Assembly (NCBI GenBank): GCA_023260935.1
Contig: JALQTL010000051.1
Coordinates: 1 to 7,218, forward strand
Direction: 5' to 3'
Length of the DNA: 7,218 bases
Source of the DNA: Paracoccaceae bacterium
GTDB lineage: Bacteria; Pseudomonadota; Alphaproteobacteria; Rhodobacterales; Rhodobacteraceae
Below the pieces are notes generated by a model, which had not been told where the DNA came from, searched no databases, and was given only the letters and a program-made list of their open reading frames with translations. Shown here one piece after another: positions 1-5,150 of the stretch. The first letter of the stretch is position 1. Every line of letters begins with the position of its first letter. A program made the translations under genes and the position numbers.

Positions 1-177
1 GATGCGCGACAGCACCAGATAGATCACGACCAGCGTAACCAGAAGCCAGAAGATCTGGTTCGGCATCCAGTCAGCGCAAAGCTGCGGCATGCCGATGGCA
101 CTGCCGTGTTCATTGACGCAGGCCCCCAGCTCGGCGGCCCCGTGGGCGGCGTCGGCTGCGGTTGTTTCAGTTGCCAT
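1..177 (-). CDS. atpG: F0F1 ATP synthase subunit b' (N-terminal part, cut by window edge)
   Basis: This is the second stator-stalk subunit (b', also called atpX or atpF2) found in photosynthetic and related alphaproteobacteria beside the ordinary b subunit. It anchors F1 to the membrane so the rotor can turn against it. The first 59 codons are visible and the frame is open at position 1. Residues 40-59 read NQIFWLLVTLVVIYLVLSRI, the typical single membrane anchor of b', preceded by GMPQL at 29-33. The ATG at 175-177 has a strong Shine-Dalgarno sequence GGAGGA at 182-187. It is the fourth gene of the atpI-atpB-atpE-b' operon and lies 83 bp after atpE, with a GC-rich hairpin in the gap. The N-terminus, which is periplasmic in this family, holds two cysteines (C20 and C34). 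The identity is sure for the class; b' rather than b is inferred from gene order and the N-terminal extension. Confidence 0.93.
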   Translation of the reverse strand, partial: MATETTAADAAHGAAELGACVNEHGSAIGMPQLCADWMPNQIFWLLVTLVVIYLVLSRI

Positions 178-181
178 CTTG

Positions 182-187
182 TCCTCC
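182..187 (-). promoter_or_regulatory. Ribosome binding site of the b' gene
   Basis: GGAGGA on the minus strand lies 4 nt before the ATG at 175-177. It is one of the strongest matches in the window and fixes the start of this gene. Confidence 0.75.
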
Positions 188-209
188 GTCGGACCCTTTG
201 AACTTCGAA

Positions 210-234
210 GGGGCGCCGGTTACCGGCGCGCCCC
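210..234 (-). promoter_or_regulatory. Intercistronic GC hairpin between atpE and b'
   Basis: A perfect 7-bp stem, GCGCCGG at 213-219 with CCGGCGC at 223-229 around a TTA/TAA triloop, can be lengthened by four more G-C pairs (210-213 region with 231-234) if 2 nt are bulged out. It lies in the transcribed gap just 3' of atpE. No T-run follows it on the minus strand, so it is not a standard intrinsic terminator. A role in stabilising the atpE end of the mRNA, or in lowering readthrough into b', is an inference that fits the need for many c subunits per enzyme. Confidence 0.55.
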
Positions 235-260
235 CCTGACGTAAGGATACGAGGTCTGGA

Positions 261-500
261 TCAGACGGCGAACATCAGCAGCAGCGCGACGAGGAACGCG
301 AAGATCCCCAGAGCTTCTGCGAAGGCCAGACCGATGAACAGCGTGGCGGTCTGACCACCGGCTGCCGACGGGTTGCGCAGGGCCCCGGCAAGGAAGTTGC
401 CGGCCACGTTGCCAACACCGATGGCGGCGGCGCCCGAACCGATGGCGGCCAGACCGGCGCCGATGAATTTGCCCATAGCGGCTGCTGCTGCGAGTTCCAT
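261..500 (-). CDS. atpE: F0F1 ATP synthase subunit c (rotor ring)
   Basis: A 79-residue proteolipid, the usual size. Copies of it form the membrane rotor ring that carries protons past subunit a. It is a helical hairpin: the first membrane helix covers roughly residues 10-40 and is rich in Gly/Ala (GSGAAAIGVGNVAG). The polar loop holds R42-N43-P44, which meets the central stalk. The second helix covers roughly 50-77 and holds the ion-binding carboxylate E62 in FAEALGIF. Absence of the polar residues typical of sodium-binding c subunits suggests proton use. The frame stays open upstream, but the ATG at 498-500 gives the family N-terminus MELAA and has AAGGAG at 508-513, so longer starts are rejected. 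It lies 49 bp after atpB and 83 bp before b'. Confidence 0.97.
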   Translation of the reverse strand: MELAAAAAMGKFIGAGLAAIGSGAAAIGVGNVAGNFLAGALRNPSAAGGQTATLFIGLAFAEALGIFAFLVALLLMFAV

Positions 501-549
501 TTGGTTGCTCCTTACGATGGAATACGAGAGTTGAGAGACTGGCCTTGCG

Positions 550-1308
550 TCAGTGATGCGGATGCAGCGCATCCTTGAGGTAAACGCAGGTCAGGATGGT
601 GAACACATAGGCCTGGATGAAGGCCACGAGAACTTCGAGCCCATAGATCGCCACGATGGCCAGCACCGAAACCGGGCTGATCGCGGCAATGGCGGCAAAG
701 CCAGCAAAGACCTTGATCACGGCGTGGCCGGCCATGATGTTACCGGCAAGACGGATGGAGTGGCTGACCGGACGCACGAAATACGAGATGACCTCGATCA
801 CGGCAATGACAGGGCGCAGAACCAGCGGCGCGTCCGACATCCAGAACAGGCCGAGGAAAGACGCGCCGTTCTTCACGAAACCGATCATCGTCACGACGAT
901 GAACACACCGAAACCCAGCACTGCCGTCACAGCGATGTGCGATGTGGGGGTGAAGGACATCGGGAACAGGCCAAGGTAGTTGGCAAAGAGGATGAACAGG
1001 AACAGCGTCATGATGTAGGGGAAGTATTTTACCCCGTCATGGCCGGTCACATCCTCGATCATCTTGTAGACGAAGCCGTAAAAAACCTCGGCGATCGACT
1101 GCACGCGGGTGGGAATGATCGCACGGCCACGGGTGCCCAGAACGAACAGCGCCACGATGGCCAGCACGGCAATCGCCATCCACAGGGTCACGTTGGTGGG
1201 CGTGTACCACTGCACAGGCCCATCCCCGAACAGCGGCTTGACGATGAACTGGTCCAGCGGGTGAAAAACCAGAGCCGAACCTGCTTCGCTGTGAGCTTCC
1301 GTTGCCAC
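550..1308 (-). CDS. atpB: F0F1 ATP synthase subunit a (proton channel)
   Basis: A 252-residue membrane protein giving the two proton half-channels beside the c ring. Membrane segments can be seen at about residues 41-58, 97-116, 125-145, 160-178, 187-215 and 217-245. The essential arginine is R186 in SHSIRLAGN, and the last helix carries E225 and Q232 in LEVLVAFIQAYVF, at the places where the family has its channel residues. The start is GTG (1306-1308): it gives the family N-terminus MATE, and it has AGGAAG at 1315-1320, inside the end of atpI. Only 1 nt separates the atpI stop from this GTG, so translation is probably coupled. Length and motifs are normal. Confidence 0.97.
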   Translation of the reverse strand: MATEAHSEAGSALVFHPLDQFIVKPLFGDGPVQWYTPTNVTLWMAIAVLAIVALFVLGTRGRAIIPTRVQSIAEVFYGFVYKMIEDVTGHDGVKYFPYIMTLFLFILFANYLGLFPMSFTPTSHIAVTAVLGFGVFIVVTMIGFVKNGASFLGLFWMSDAPLVLRPVIAVIEVISYFVRPVSHSIRLAGNIMAGHAVIKVFAGFAAIAAISPVSVLAIVAIYGLEVLVAFIQAYVFTILTCVYLKDALHPHH

Positions 1309-1309
1309 G

Positions 1310-1648
1310 TCAGTCTTCCTTTGCCTCGGCAGCCTCTTGGGCCAGCCGTCGATCCTGTACTTCTCTGGCCGAGCGCAGCATGGTTTTCACCCCTGCGGCA
1401 AAGCCGAACCCGATGAACAGCACCAAAAACAGCGGCATGGTCCCCAGAAGGGTATCAAGCCCGTATCCGATGCCGAAGCCGATCCCAAGACCGGCAACAA
1501 GCTCTATCACCATCCGCCAGGCAAGCTGCGCCTGAGAATAGTCTTTCTTCATGTGAGGGGTCTCGGCCCTTGCCGCCTTTGCCTTTGCGATCCGGGCCTC
1601 AAGGTCCTTCAGGCGGGCCTCATCCGGCGGCGGTAGCGGGTCAGACAC
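1310..1648 (-). CDS. atpI: AtpI, F0 assembly protein
   Basis: A 112-residue protein of the AtpI family, which helps to assemble the c ring in the membrane. The N-terminal third is charged and probably helical (EARLKDLEARIAKAKAARA). Two membrane helices follow, at about residues 44-65 (ELVAGLGIGFGIGYGLD is typical for alphaproteobacterial AtpI) and 70-90 (FLVLFIGFGFAAGVKTML), then a charged tail. The GTG at 1646-1648 is chosen as start because it gives MSDP followed by the family-like helix and has a GGGG stretch about 8 nt upstream. A longer frame back to a TTG at 1724-1726 is possible but would run through the promoter -10 region. It is the first gene of the operon; its stop is 1 nt before the atpB start. 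Confidence 0.88.
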   Translation of the reverse strand: MSDPLPPPDEARLKDLEARIAKAKAARAETPHMKKDYSQAQLAWRMVIELVAGLGIGFGIGYGLDTLLGTMPLFLVLFIGFGFAAGVKTMLRSAREVQDRRLAQEAAEAKED

Positions 1649-1679
1649 GGGCGATACCCCATGAAGATGGTTGCGCAGG

Positions 1680-1708
1680 GTGCTAAAGCCCCTTCGACCC
1701 TGTGTCAA
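1680..1708 (-). promoter_or_regulatory. Sigma-70-like promoter of the atpI-atpB-atpE-b' operon
   Basis: Read on the minus strand, a perfect -35 box TTGACA (1703-1708) is followed by a 17-nt spacer and TAGCAC (1680-1685) as a weak -10 box. Transcription would start near 1673, leaving about 25 nt before the atpI GTG. An A/T-rich stretch at about 1719-1745, upstream of the -35 box, could serve as an UP-like element. Seen directly: the boxes and spacing. Use as a promoter is inferred. Confidence 0.6.
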
Positions 1709-1801
1709 GGCCGGCAGTCTTTGCAAAAATTCATTGATTTTCAGTGCGTTGCCGAGGAGGCGCCTTGCGCCACTGGCCGCATTTCCAAGGATTGGGGGCG
1801 T

Positions 1802-1830
1802 TTGGCATATTCAACCATGTGGTTGATGAT
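1802..1830 (+). promoter_or_regulatory. Distal promoter candidate with palindromic operator, facing the ArsR-type gene
   Basis: TTGGCA (1802-1807, 5 of 6 consensus bases) and GATGAT (1825-1830, 4 of 6) are separated by exactly 17 nt. A perfect inverted repeat, TCAACCA-TG-TGGTTGA at 1811-1826, sits in the spacer and reaches into the -10 box; two further outer positions also match. This is where a dimeric repressor would block polymerase. The regulator gene 80 bp downstream is the obvious candidate to bind it, as ArsR-family proteins use such dyads, but that link is inferred. Confidence 0.5.
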
Positions 1831-1872
1831 AGACGAAAGCCGGTTGCTGCCCGGAAACGCTTAACCGCAGAG

Positions 1873-1903
1873 TTGACCTTTTGCAGCCGTTCTGGCCTAG
1901 TAT
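1873..1903 (+). promoter_or_regulatory. Proximal promoter of the ArsR-type gene, likely giving a leaderless mRNA
   Basis: TTGACC (1873-1878) and TAGTAT (1898-1903) lie 19 nt apart, or 18 nt if the -10 is read one base earlier. The -10 ends 6 nt before the ATG at 1910, so transcription would start at or next to the start codon. No Shine-Dalgarno-like sequence is visible before this ATG, which fits a leaderless transcript. The long spacer makes it a moderate candidate. Confidence 0.45.
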
Positions 1904-1909
1904 GCGTGC

Positions 1910-2284
1910 ATGTCCGACCCCCTTTCCACCGTCTTCGCCGCCCTTGCCGACCCGACACGACGGGCGATCCTGGCGATGCTTCTGGAAGACGACATGGCGG
2001 TGACCGATGTGGCAGAGCCCTTCGAGATGAGCCTGGCGGCTATTTCGAAGCACCTTGCCGTGCTGGCCGAAGCTGGGCTGATCAGCCGCGAAAAACGCGG
2101 CCGGGTGATCTGGTGCCGGCTGGAACCCGATGCGCTGAAACAGGCCAGCGTCTGGATGCAGGGGTTTGGCCAGTTCGAGCCCGTTGATCTGGACGCTTTC
2201 GAACGCTTTCTGGAGGACGAGCTGCGCAGCGCGGACGCCGGTGACAGCCCCCCGGGGCTCTGCCCCGGACCCCGGGATATTTAG
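1910..2284 (+). CDS. ArsR/SmtB-family winged-helix regulator without a metal motif
   Basis: A 124-residue protein with a winged-helix DNA-binding fold. Residues 11-25 (ALADPTRRAILAMLL) are the signature N-terminal helix of the ArsR subgroup related to SdpR. The recognition helix is at about 40-58 (SLAAISKHLAVLAEAGLI), and the wing strand at 60-71 (REKRGRVIWCRL). The ELCVCDL-type cysteine motif that binds arsenic or cadmium is absent; the matching place reads VTDVAEPFEMS, so a metal sensor role is unlikely. The domain ends near residue 108; the last dozen residues (PPGLCPGPRDI) come from a hairpin repeat that also supplies the stop codon. Relatives of this subgroup often sit beside SRPBCC-domain genes, but none is seen here. 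It is divergent from atpI and convergent with matB, 18 bp away. Target genes are unknown; autoregulation through the palindrome at 1811-1826 is plausible. Confidence 0.88.
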   Translation: MSDPLSTVFAALADPTRRAILAMLLEDDMAVTDVAEPFEMSLAAISKHLAVLAEAGLISREKRGRVIWCRLEPDALKQASVWMQGFGQFEPVDLDAFERFLEDELRSADAGDSPPGLCPGPRDI

Positions 2285-2297
2285 GAACAGATGAAAC
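2249..2297. repeat. GC-rich hairpin repeat of Rhodobacterales type between convergent genes
   Basis: A 7-bp stem CCGGGGC (2252-2258), loop TCT, GCCCCGG (2262-2268) is followed by CCCGGG (2271-2276) and ATATTT, then GGAACAGATGAA. I recall very similar strings (a GGGGCTCTGCCCC hairpin followed by CCCGGGATATTT and an ACAGATGAA tail) at many gene ends in Rhodobacterales; this is memory, not a search. It lies between convergent stops and could act as a transcript end or stabiliser for either gene, but no clear T-run is present on either strand. It covers the last codons of the ArsR-type gene. Confidence 0.6.
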
Positions 2298-2302
2298 CCT
2301 CG

Positions 2303-3811
2303 TCAGGCCGTGAACCTTGTGCCATAGGTCTTGCGCAGCGCGGCCTTCTGCACCTTTCCCATGGTATTGCGTGGCAGGGCATCGACCACGGCATAACCCT
2401 TGGGGTGTTTGAAGCGGGCAAGGCGCGCGGCCACGGCGGCGCGCAGGGCATCAGGGTCGACCTCTGCCCCCCTTTGCCGGGCAATGACCGCAAAGACCGC
2501 TTCTCCGAAATCGGGATGGGGCAGCCCGATCACGGCGCTTTCCTGCACGCCGGGCTGGGCATCGAGCACTTCCTCCACCTCTTTGGGATAGACGTTGAAG
2601 CCGCCTGAAATGATCATGTCCTTGGCCCGGCCAACGATGGTGACATATCCATCAGCATCCCGTTGGCCCAGATCGCCGGTAATGAACCAGCCATCCTCGC
2701 GCAGGTCTTCCCGGGTTTTTTCGGGCATCTGCCAATACCCGAGGAACACATTGGGGCCGCGCACCTCGATCACGCCAACCTCTTCGCCGGCAACAGGCTT
2801 GCCATTGGCCATGATCCGCAGCTCTACCCCCGGAAGGGGAAAGCCGACCGTGCCTGCCCGCCTGTCCCCATCATAGGGGTTGGAGGTATTCATGTTCGTT
2901 TCGGTCATGCCATAGCGTTCAAGGATGCGCTTGCCGGTGCGGGCTTCGAACGCCAGATGCGATTCTGCCAGCAGGGGCGCCGAGCCTGATACGAAAAGGC
3001 GCATGTGGCCCACCAGATCGCGGGTCAGGCGGGGGTCGTCCAGCATTCGGGTATAAAAGGTGGGCACGCCCATCATCGCGGTTGCAGCCGGGAGGGCGGC
3101 AAAGACCTGATCCAGATCGAAGCCGGGAAGGAAGATCATCTGCCCGCCGGTCAGAAGGCTGATGTTCGAGGCAACGAAAAGTCCGTGGGTATGAAAGATC
3201 GGCAGCGCGTGCAGCAGGATATCGGCTTCGGTGAAGCGCCACAGACCGGCCAGTACCCGGGCATTCGACAACAGGTTGTCATGGCTGAGCATCGCCCCCT
3301 TCGACCGCCCCGTGGTGCCCGAGGTGTAAAGGATCGCGGCAAGATCACCCGGCGCGCGGGCCAAGGGGGAAAATGTCTCAGGCAGCCCTGCGGCATATTC
3401 CGTCAGGCTGCCCTGGCCATCGGCCCCCAGCGTCAGCAGGCGGGCACCATGCCGGTCAGCCACCGGGCGCAAGGCGGTTTCGCGGGCGGGATCGGCCAGA
3501 AAGACCGACGGTGTGGCATCGCCCAGAAAGTAATCGACCTCGGTTTCGGTATAGGCGGGGTTCAGCGGCAGAAAGACCGCGCCAAGACCCACGGTGGCAC
3601 CATAGACCGCCAGAGCCTCGGGCGATTTCGCGATCTGCACCGCCACCCTGTCACCCGGCTTCACCCCTTCGGCCGCAAGGGCATGGGCAAGGCGCGCAGT
3701 CAGCCGGAAGAAGGCATCGGCCGAAATCACCCTGCCATCGGCAAGGACAAGCAGCGGCCGCGGCGATCCTTCCAGCGGGGCAAACAGGGTGTCGAACAGG
3801 GGGTTGGCCAT
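2303..3811 (-). CDS. matB: Malonyl-CoA synthetase (malonate-CoA ligase, MatB)
   Basis: A 502-residue enzyme of the ANL superfamily that joins malonate to CoA using ATP, through a malonyl-adenylate, in the cytoplasm. The AMP-binding loop is at 163-172 (TSGTTGRSKG). YGMTETNMNTSNPYDGDRR at 300-318 is a strong MatB-type signature, with residues expected to shape the malonate pocket. GD at 379-380 and R395 (VGRAKD) bind the nucleotide and mark the hinge to the C-terminal domain. K486 in NTMGKVQ is the catalytic lysine, the place of reversible acetylation in related MatB proteins. The ATG at 3809-3811 is chosen because GGAG lies at 3818-3821 and the length matches known MatB; the frame extends to 3889 but adds nothing family-like. 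No malonate transporter or malonyl-CoA decarboxylase gene is adjacent. I see no convincing promoter in the 172 bp upstream. Confidence 0.94.
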   Translation of the reverse strand: MANPLFDTLFAPLEGSPRPLLVLADGRVISADAFFRLTARLAHALAAEGVKPGDRVAVQIAKSPEALAVYGATVGLGAVFLPLNPAYTETEVDYFLGDATPSVFLADPARETALRPVADRHGARLLTLGADGQGSLTEYAAGLPETFSPLARAPGDLAAILYTSGTTGRSKGAMLSHDNLLSNARVLAGLWRFTEADILLHALPIFHTHGLFVASNISLLTGGQMIFLPGFDLDQVFAALPAATAMMGVPTFYTRMLDDPRLTRDLVGHMRLFVSGSAPLLAESHLAFEARTGKRILERYGMTETNMNTSNPYDGDRRAGTVGFPLPGVELRIMANGKPVAGEEVGVIEVRGPNVFLGYWQMPEKTREDLREDGWFITGDLGQRDADGYVTIVGRAKDMIISGGFNVYPKEVEEVLDAQPGVQESAVIGLPHPDFGEAVFAVIARQRGAEVDPDALRAAVAARLARFKHPKGYAVVDALPRNTMGKVQKAALRKTYGTRFTA

Positions 3812-3972
3812 GGTCTTCTCCATCTTGCCCGGCGCTTTTTGGCAGCCTTGGCCATTCCGCTCAACCCCGTCAACAATGCGTTTCATCAATGCCTTCGACG
3901 TTTCACGCCGCTGCCCCGATTTCGCCGCAGGCCGGGACGAAAACGGTGGCCATGGAAGGTGAATACCAGATC

Positions 3973-3978
3973 AGGAGG
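3973..3978 (+). promoter_or_regulatory. Consensus ribosome binding site of the small gene
   Basis: AGGAGG, a full consensus match, 5 nt before the ATG at 3984. It decides between this frame and a 24-codon overlapping frame starting at 3952, which has no such site. Confidence 0.8.
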
Positions 3979-3983
3979 CCAAA

Positions 3984-4139
3984 ATGGCTTATGCAATGTC
4001 GGTGCTGGAGAAGTTGGGTCTGATGTCGGCCAAGGCCGAAGGTGAGGACTCTGTCTTCGAAACCCGCCTGAACCGCATCCAGAAGCGCGAGACCCGGATC
4101 GACGCGCGCATCAGCCTGTTCGTCAGAAATCCGGCGTGA
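3984..4139 (+). CDS. Small charged coiled-coil-like protein, 51 residues, function unknown
   Basis: I do not recognise this protein. It starts MAYAMSVLEK and ends SLFVRNPA. The ATG at 3984 has a perfect AGGAGG at 3973-3978 with 5 nt spacing, among the best ribosome sites in the window, and codon third positions are mostly G or C like the neighbours. Residues 24-47 are highly charged with a regular 4-3 spacing of hydrophobic residues (F25, L29, I32, I39, I43, F46, broken only by E36), which suggests an amphipathic helix or short coiled coil. There are about nine Lys/Arg and seven Asp/Glu, no cysteine and no membrane segment. It is divergent from matB (172 bp apart) and its last 17 nt overlap the end of the convergent mipZ. 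Its size makes it easy to miss in automatic annotation. That it is translated is likely; what it does is unknown. Confidence 0.72.
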   Translation: MAYAMSVLEKLGLMSAKAEGEDSVFETRLNRIQKRETRIDARISLFVRNPA

Positions 4140-4932
4140 CGCCGGGAAGGTTCAATTCACGCACCAGATCACGCACCTCCTGCCGGGCGGCGATGTTGGA
4201 AATGTTCAACTGATCCACCCCGGTATCGCGCAGGTCCAGAAGCGTGATCCCCCTTGGGAACAATTCACGGAAAATCACCCGTTCCGAAAAGCCGGGCGCG
4301 ACGCGAAAGCCGATCCGCCGCGACAGTTCTTCCAGCGCCGCACCGACCTTGCGCTTGTTGTGCATCTGCTGGGCACCCATCCGGTTACGAAGCACGATCC
4401 AGTCAATCGGCCTCAGCCCGGCCTGCGCACGCAACTGGCGCGCATTCCACACCATCTCGGCATAGATCGACGGACCCTTGACCTTGTTCGTCTCGGGGTC
4501 GATCCGGGCCAGAAGGTCGAAATCGACAAAGCTGTCATTCAAAGGCGAAATCAGCGTATCGGCCAGACTATGGGCCACCTGCGACAGCCGGGTATGTGAC
4601 CCCGGGCAATCGATCACGATGAAATCCGAAACCGGGTCCAGTGCCGCCACGGCAGCAGACAGGCGCGCATCATACGGGTTTTCGCCCGGTTGCAGCGTGG
4701 CGGGGTCCACTTCGGGCAGGTCGCGATAATCGGGGGTGGGCAGGTTCAGCCCGGCCCGGTGGGCATAGGCGATGCGGTTTTCGATATAGCGGCCGAAGCT
4801 TTTCTGGCGCAGGTCCAGATCAAGCGCCCCAACCCGGAAGCCAAGCCGTGCAAGGGCCGTGGCGACGTGCATGCAGGTGGTCGATTTGCCGGACCCGCCC
4901 TTTTCGTTGCCGACAACAATGATATGAGCCAT
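4123..4932 (-). CDS. mipZ: MipZ, ParA-like ATPase that positions the division plane
   Basis: A 269-residue P-loop ATPase of the MipZ group. In alphaproteobacteria MipZ forms a gradient from ParB-bound origins and blocks FtsZ polymerisation, so that division happens at mid-cell. The deviant Walker A is KGGSGKST at 11-18 (K11 and K16). The switch region LDLDLRQKSFGRYIENR at 37-53 is typical of MipZ rather than plasmid ParA. Walker B is FIVIDCPGS at 104-112 with D108. The C-terminal half (NRMGAQQMHNKRK, FRELFPRGITLLDL) also fits MipZ. The ATG at 4930-4932 starts the protein directly at the first beta-strand (MAHIIVVGNEKGG); its ribosome site is only a modest AAGG at 4941-4944. The frame is open to 5010, but that part looks non-coding. 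It is a single-gene unit downstream of the rpmE terminator. No parA, parB or ftsZ is in the window. Confidence 0.92.
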   Translation of the reverse strand: MAHIIVVGNEKGGSGKSTTCMHVATALARLGFRVGALDLDLRQKSFGRYIENRIAYAHRAGLNLPTPDYRDLPEVDPATLQPGENPYDARLSAAVAALDPVSDFIVIDCPGSHTRLSQVAHSLADTLISPLNDSFVDFDLLARIDPETNKVKGPSIYAEMVWNARQLRAQAGLRPIDWIVLRNRMGAQQMHNKRKVGAALEELSRRIGFRVAPGFSERVIFRELFPRGITLLDLRDTGVDQLNISNIAARQEVRDLVRELNLPGVTPDF

Positions 4933-5062
4933 TTGCGAAGCCTTGAGAGGTGGCGTGTGGACTTCTCTATTGGCAAGCCTGCGCGGAAAGGAAAAGCCCT
5001 TTTGGCGCAATCCGCCCCCGCCCTGTCATGATTGTCCGGCACCGTGGCCCCGCGCGCGCAAT

Positions 5063-5094
5063 CCCGCGCCGGCCCGCGCCGGGCCCGCGCCGGG
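5063..5094. repeat. Three-copy GC tandem repeat upstream of mipZ
   Basis: CCCGCGCCGG occurs three times in a row (5063-5072, 5073-5082, 5084-5093), the later copies followed by one extra G, just after a CG-alternating run at 5050-5059. It lies between the rpmE terminator and mipZ, about 130 bp before the mipZ start. The units are partly self-complementary. It may be a protein-binding cluster or simple slippage in GC-rich DNA; the sequence cannot tell. Confidence 0.6.
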
Positions 5095-5099
5095 AATGC

Positions 5100-5130
5100 A
5101 AAAACGCCGCCCGGCATGGGGCGGCGTTTT
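5100..5130 (-). terminator. Intrinsic terminator of the rplS-rpmE transcript
   Basis: The arms 5101-5111 (AAAACGCCGCC) and 5120-5130 (GGCGGCGTTTT) pair perfectly over 11 bp, plus a C-G pair at 5112/5119, leaving a 6-nt loop. On the minus strand the hairpin ends in five T's (5100-5104). It begins 20 bp after the rpmE stop and separates that unit from mipZ on the same strand. The opposite strand has only four T's after the stem, so it could work both ways but is best placed for the minus strand. Confidence 0.9.
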
Positions 5131-5150
5131 CAGATGCCATGGGTCGGGGA

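Noticed and set aside
210..234. The atpE-b' hairpin as an intrinsic terminator.
   Set aside because: No T-run follows the stem on the minus strand, and the b' gene of the same operon follows with a strong ribosome site.
553..1416. A 287-codon plus-strand open frame opposite atpB and atpI.
   Set aside because: It mirrors the strongly supported atpB frame, and its product is rich in His, Arg, Asp and Gln with no fold-like pattern, as expected for an antisense frame in GC-rich DNA.
1649..1726. Longer AtpI starting from the TTG at 1724-1726.
   Set aside because: It would have to be translated from upstream of the predicted transcript start and adds residues unlike the family.
1661..1864. A 67-codon plus-strand frame between atpI and the ArsR-type gene.
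   Set aside because: It has no ribosome site, covers the atp promoter on the opposite strand, and its product has no recognisable pattern.
3952..4023. A 24-codon frame starting at ATG 3952 and overlapping the small gene, possibly an upstream peptide.
   Set aside because: It has no ribosome site of its own, and the AGGAGG at 3973-3978 is placed for the ATG at 3984 in a different frame.
3005..4045. A 346-codon plus-strand open frame opposite matB.
   Set aside because: It is antisense to unmistakable MatB motifs, and its composition (Gly, Arg, Gln, His) is typical of shadow frames.
4992..5003. The AAAAG-CC-CTTTT inverted repeat upstream of mipZ as an operator.
   Set aside because: The arms are only five bases and do not extend; chance occurrence is likely and no promoter boxes fit around it.
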